Assembly: GCA_964579135.1 (NCBI GenBank)
Contig: CAZOFD010000008.1
Coordinates: forward strand, 1 to 59,794
DNA length: 59,794 nucleotides
Source: CAG-390 sp964579135
Lineage (GTDB): Bacteria > Bacillota > Clostridia > Oscillospirales > CAG-272
Direction: 5' to 3'
Shown here: in pieces, positions 59,252 through 59,794 of the stretch
How positions within the stretch are numbered: the stretch's first letter is position 1
Layout of the letters: every line of letters begins with the position of its first letter
Translations under genes and position numbers: made by a program
The notes under the pieces: generated by a model
Told to the model about the DNA's origin: nothing
The model's input: only the letters and a program-made list of their open reading frames with translations
Database searches by the model: none

Positions 59252-59794
59252 TCAGAACACTCTCTTTTTCTTGATAAGCGCGTATGCGATCAATGCGATA
59301 TTGCTTACAAGTGCCGTGCTTCCGATAACGATTGCGGCTACGGACAATCCGTCTGCACCGTCTTTACCGTCCGCGCCTGCGGCTCCCGTATCGCCTTTTT
59401 CTCCTTTTTCGCCCCGAATGCCTTGCTCGCCCTTATCTCCAGTAGCTTTCACGCCGAGAGAAGTCCAAGTTGCACCGTTGTCGTAGGATACTTCCCACTC
59501 ATTGGTTTCGGAATTGATACGAATCCGAGGGGTGATACCGTCCTTGCCGTTTTCACCGTCTACGCCGTCGGTACCGTTTGTACCGTTCGTTCCGTTCGTT
59601 CCGTCGGCGCCGTTCTCCCCCCGAACAGTACCGATGCACGTCCAATCCTCCGTTTCGTCATAACGAACGTACAGCTTTCCGTTTTCCACCTTGAACGTAG
59701 GATTTCTGCTTTCAAGTTCGGCAATGCGCGCCTTCAAAGCATTGATTTCCGTTTCAAGCTCGGCTTTTAACGCCGTATCGGCTGCGACGTAATT
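59252..59794 (-). CDS. Collagen-like membrane-anchored surface protein, C-terminal part (N-terminus outside window)
   Basis: The last 180 residues of a larger protein whose frame runs open to the window edge. Order: a coiled-coil end (LKAELETEINALKARIAELE), a short strand-rich unit (LYVRYDETEDWTCIG), a first collagen-like block (GADGTNGTNGTNGTDGVDG, about 70-95), a second strand-rich unit with NEWEVSYDNGATWTSLG, and a second block (GDKGEQGIRGEKGEKGDTG, about 121-148). A single membrane helix (about 150-174) and a KKKRVF tail end the protein. Gly-X-Y triplets are clear. The two strand units both contain a W-x-x-L/I-G pattern, a repeat element found between collagen blocks in clostridial surface proteins. 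It is probably displayed outside the cell; the anchor has no LPXTG motif. Confidence 0.88.
   Translation of the reverse strand, partial: NYVAADTALKAELETEINALKARIAELESRNPTFKVENGKLYVRYDETEDWTCIGTVRGENGADGTNGTNGTNGTDGVDGENGKDGITPRIRINSETNEWEVSYDNGATWTSLGVKATGDKGEQGIRGEKGEKGDTGAAGADGKDGADGLSVAAIVIGSTALVSNIALIAYALIKKKRVF

Noticed and set aside
1..59794. CRISPR arrays, tRNA or rRNA genes, insertion sequences, prophage or conjugation genes
   Set aside because: I looked for regular repeats, tRNA-like cloverleafs, transposase or integrase motifs and found none.

Overview
This 59.8 kb window looks like a chromosomal segment of a spore-forming member of the Clostridia (Bacillota), probably an uncultured gut-type lineage. 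It carries the forespore sigma factor SigG, a GlgC/GlgD-type glycogen operon, the Firmicutes-style DUF951 protein, an L10-leader rplJL operon and an ECF-type S component. Nearly all genes are ordinary housekeeping or metabolic genes. I see no CRISPR array, tRNA, rRNA, insertion sequence, integrase or phage gene. No named undescribed system stands out. The most interesting items are altered catalytic or regulatory residues, small unannotated elements and regulatory architecture.

Layout, left to right. At 1-546 is the N-terminal part of a sugar-type ABC ATPase (minus). At 788-3795 a minus-strand operon holds a 31-aa membrane peptide, rsuA and tex. At 4082-8181 the plus strand holds a complete glucose/GlcNAc-type PTS (HPr, enzyme I, IIA, IIBC). 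At 8429-9313 (minus) is an ArsP_2-type metal exporter. Back-to-back promoters separate it from the plus-strand run at 9642-14462: comM, an AraC regulator, a CDF metal exporter, ruvX and an ECF S component. The secG gene follows with its own promoter. At 14945-27712 nine tightly packed minus-strand genes form a glycogen directon in the transcription order glgB, glgC, glgD, glgA, glgP, GH13 glycosidase, a hypothetical protein, a HAD phosphatase and an FkbM methyltransferase. At 27919-32388 (minus) is a GldA/GldF/GldG/DUF4340 ABC system, followed by an E2-like acyltransferase homologue.

At 33667-36960 (plus) a Crp/Fnr regulator is overlapped by a NitT/TauT-type ABC importer. Next on the minus strand are sigG, rplS, a secreted NAGPA-type protein, metA (the acetyl-CoA type), metY and ychF. 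A response regulator without a neighbouring kinase follows (plus), then a heterodimeric ABC exporter (minus). At 48165-54073 (plus) lie DUF951, a YfhO-like membrane protein, ruvA, ruvB and a multipass membrane protein. The right end has an Ntn-hydrolase, an aldose-epimerase-like protein and a PHP phosphatase (minus), rplJ-rplL with an attenuator-bearing L10 leader (plus), a GNAT acetyltransferase (minus), and the C-terminal part of a collagen-like, membrane-anchored surface protein cut by the window edge.

Regulation is unusually readable. Fifteen SigA-type promoters with exactly 17-bp spacers can be picked out, and most carry a TGn extended -10. Each of the six convergent gene pairs is closed by a single symmetric hairpin that should terminate transcription in both directions. 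Start sites were chosen by Shine-Dalgarno spacing and family N-termini. All function calls come from motifs read by eye, not from database searches.
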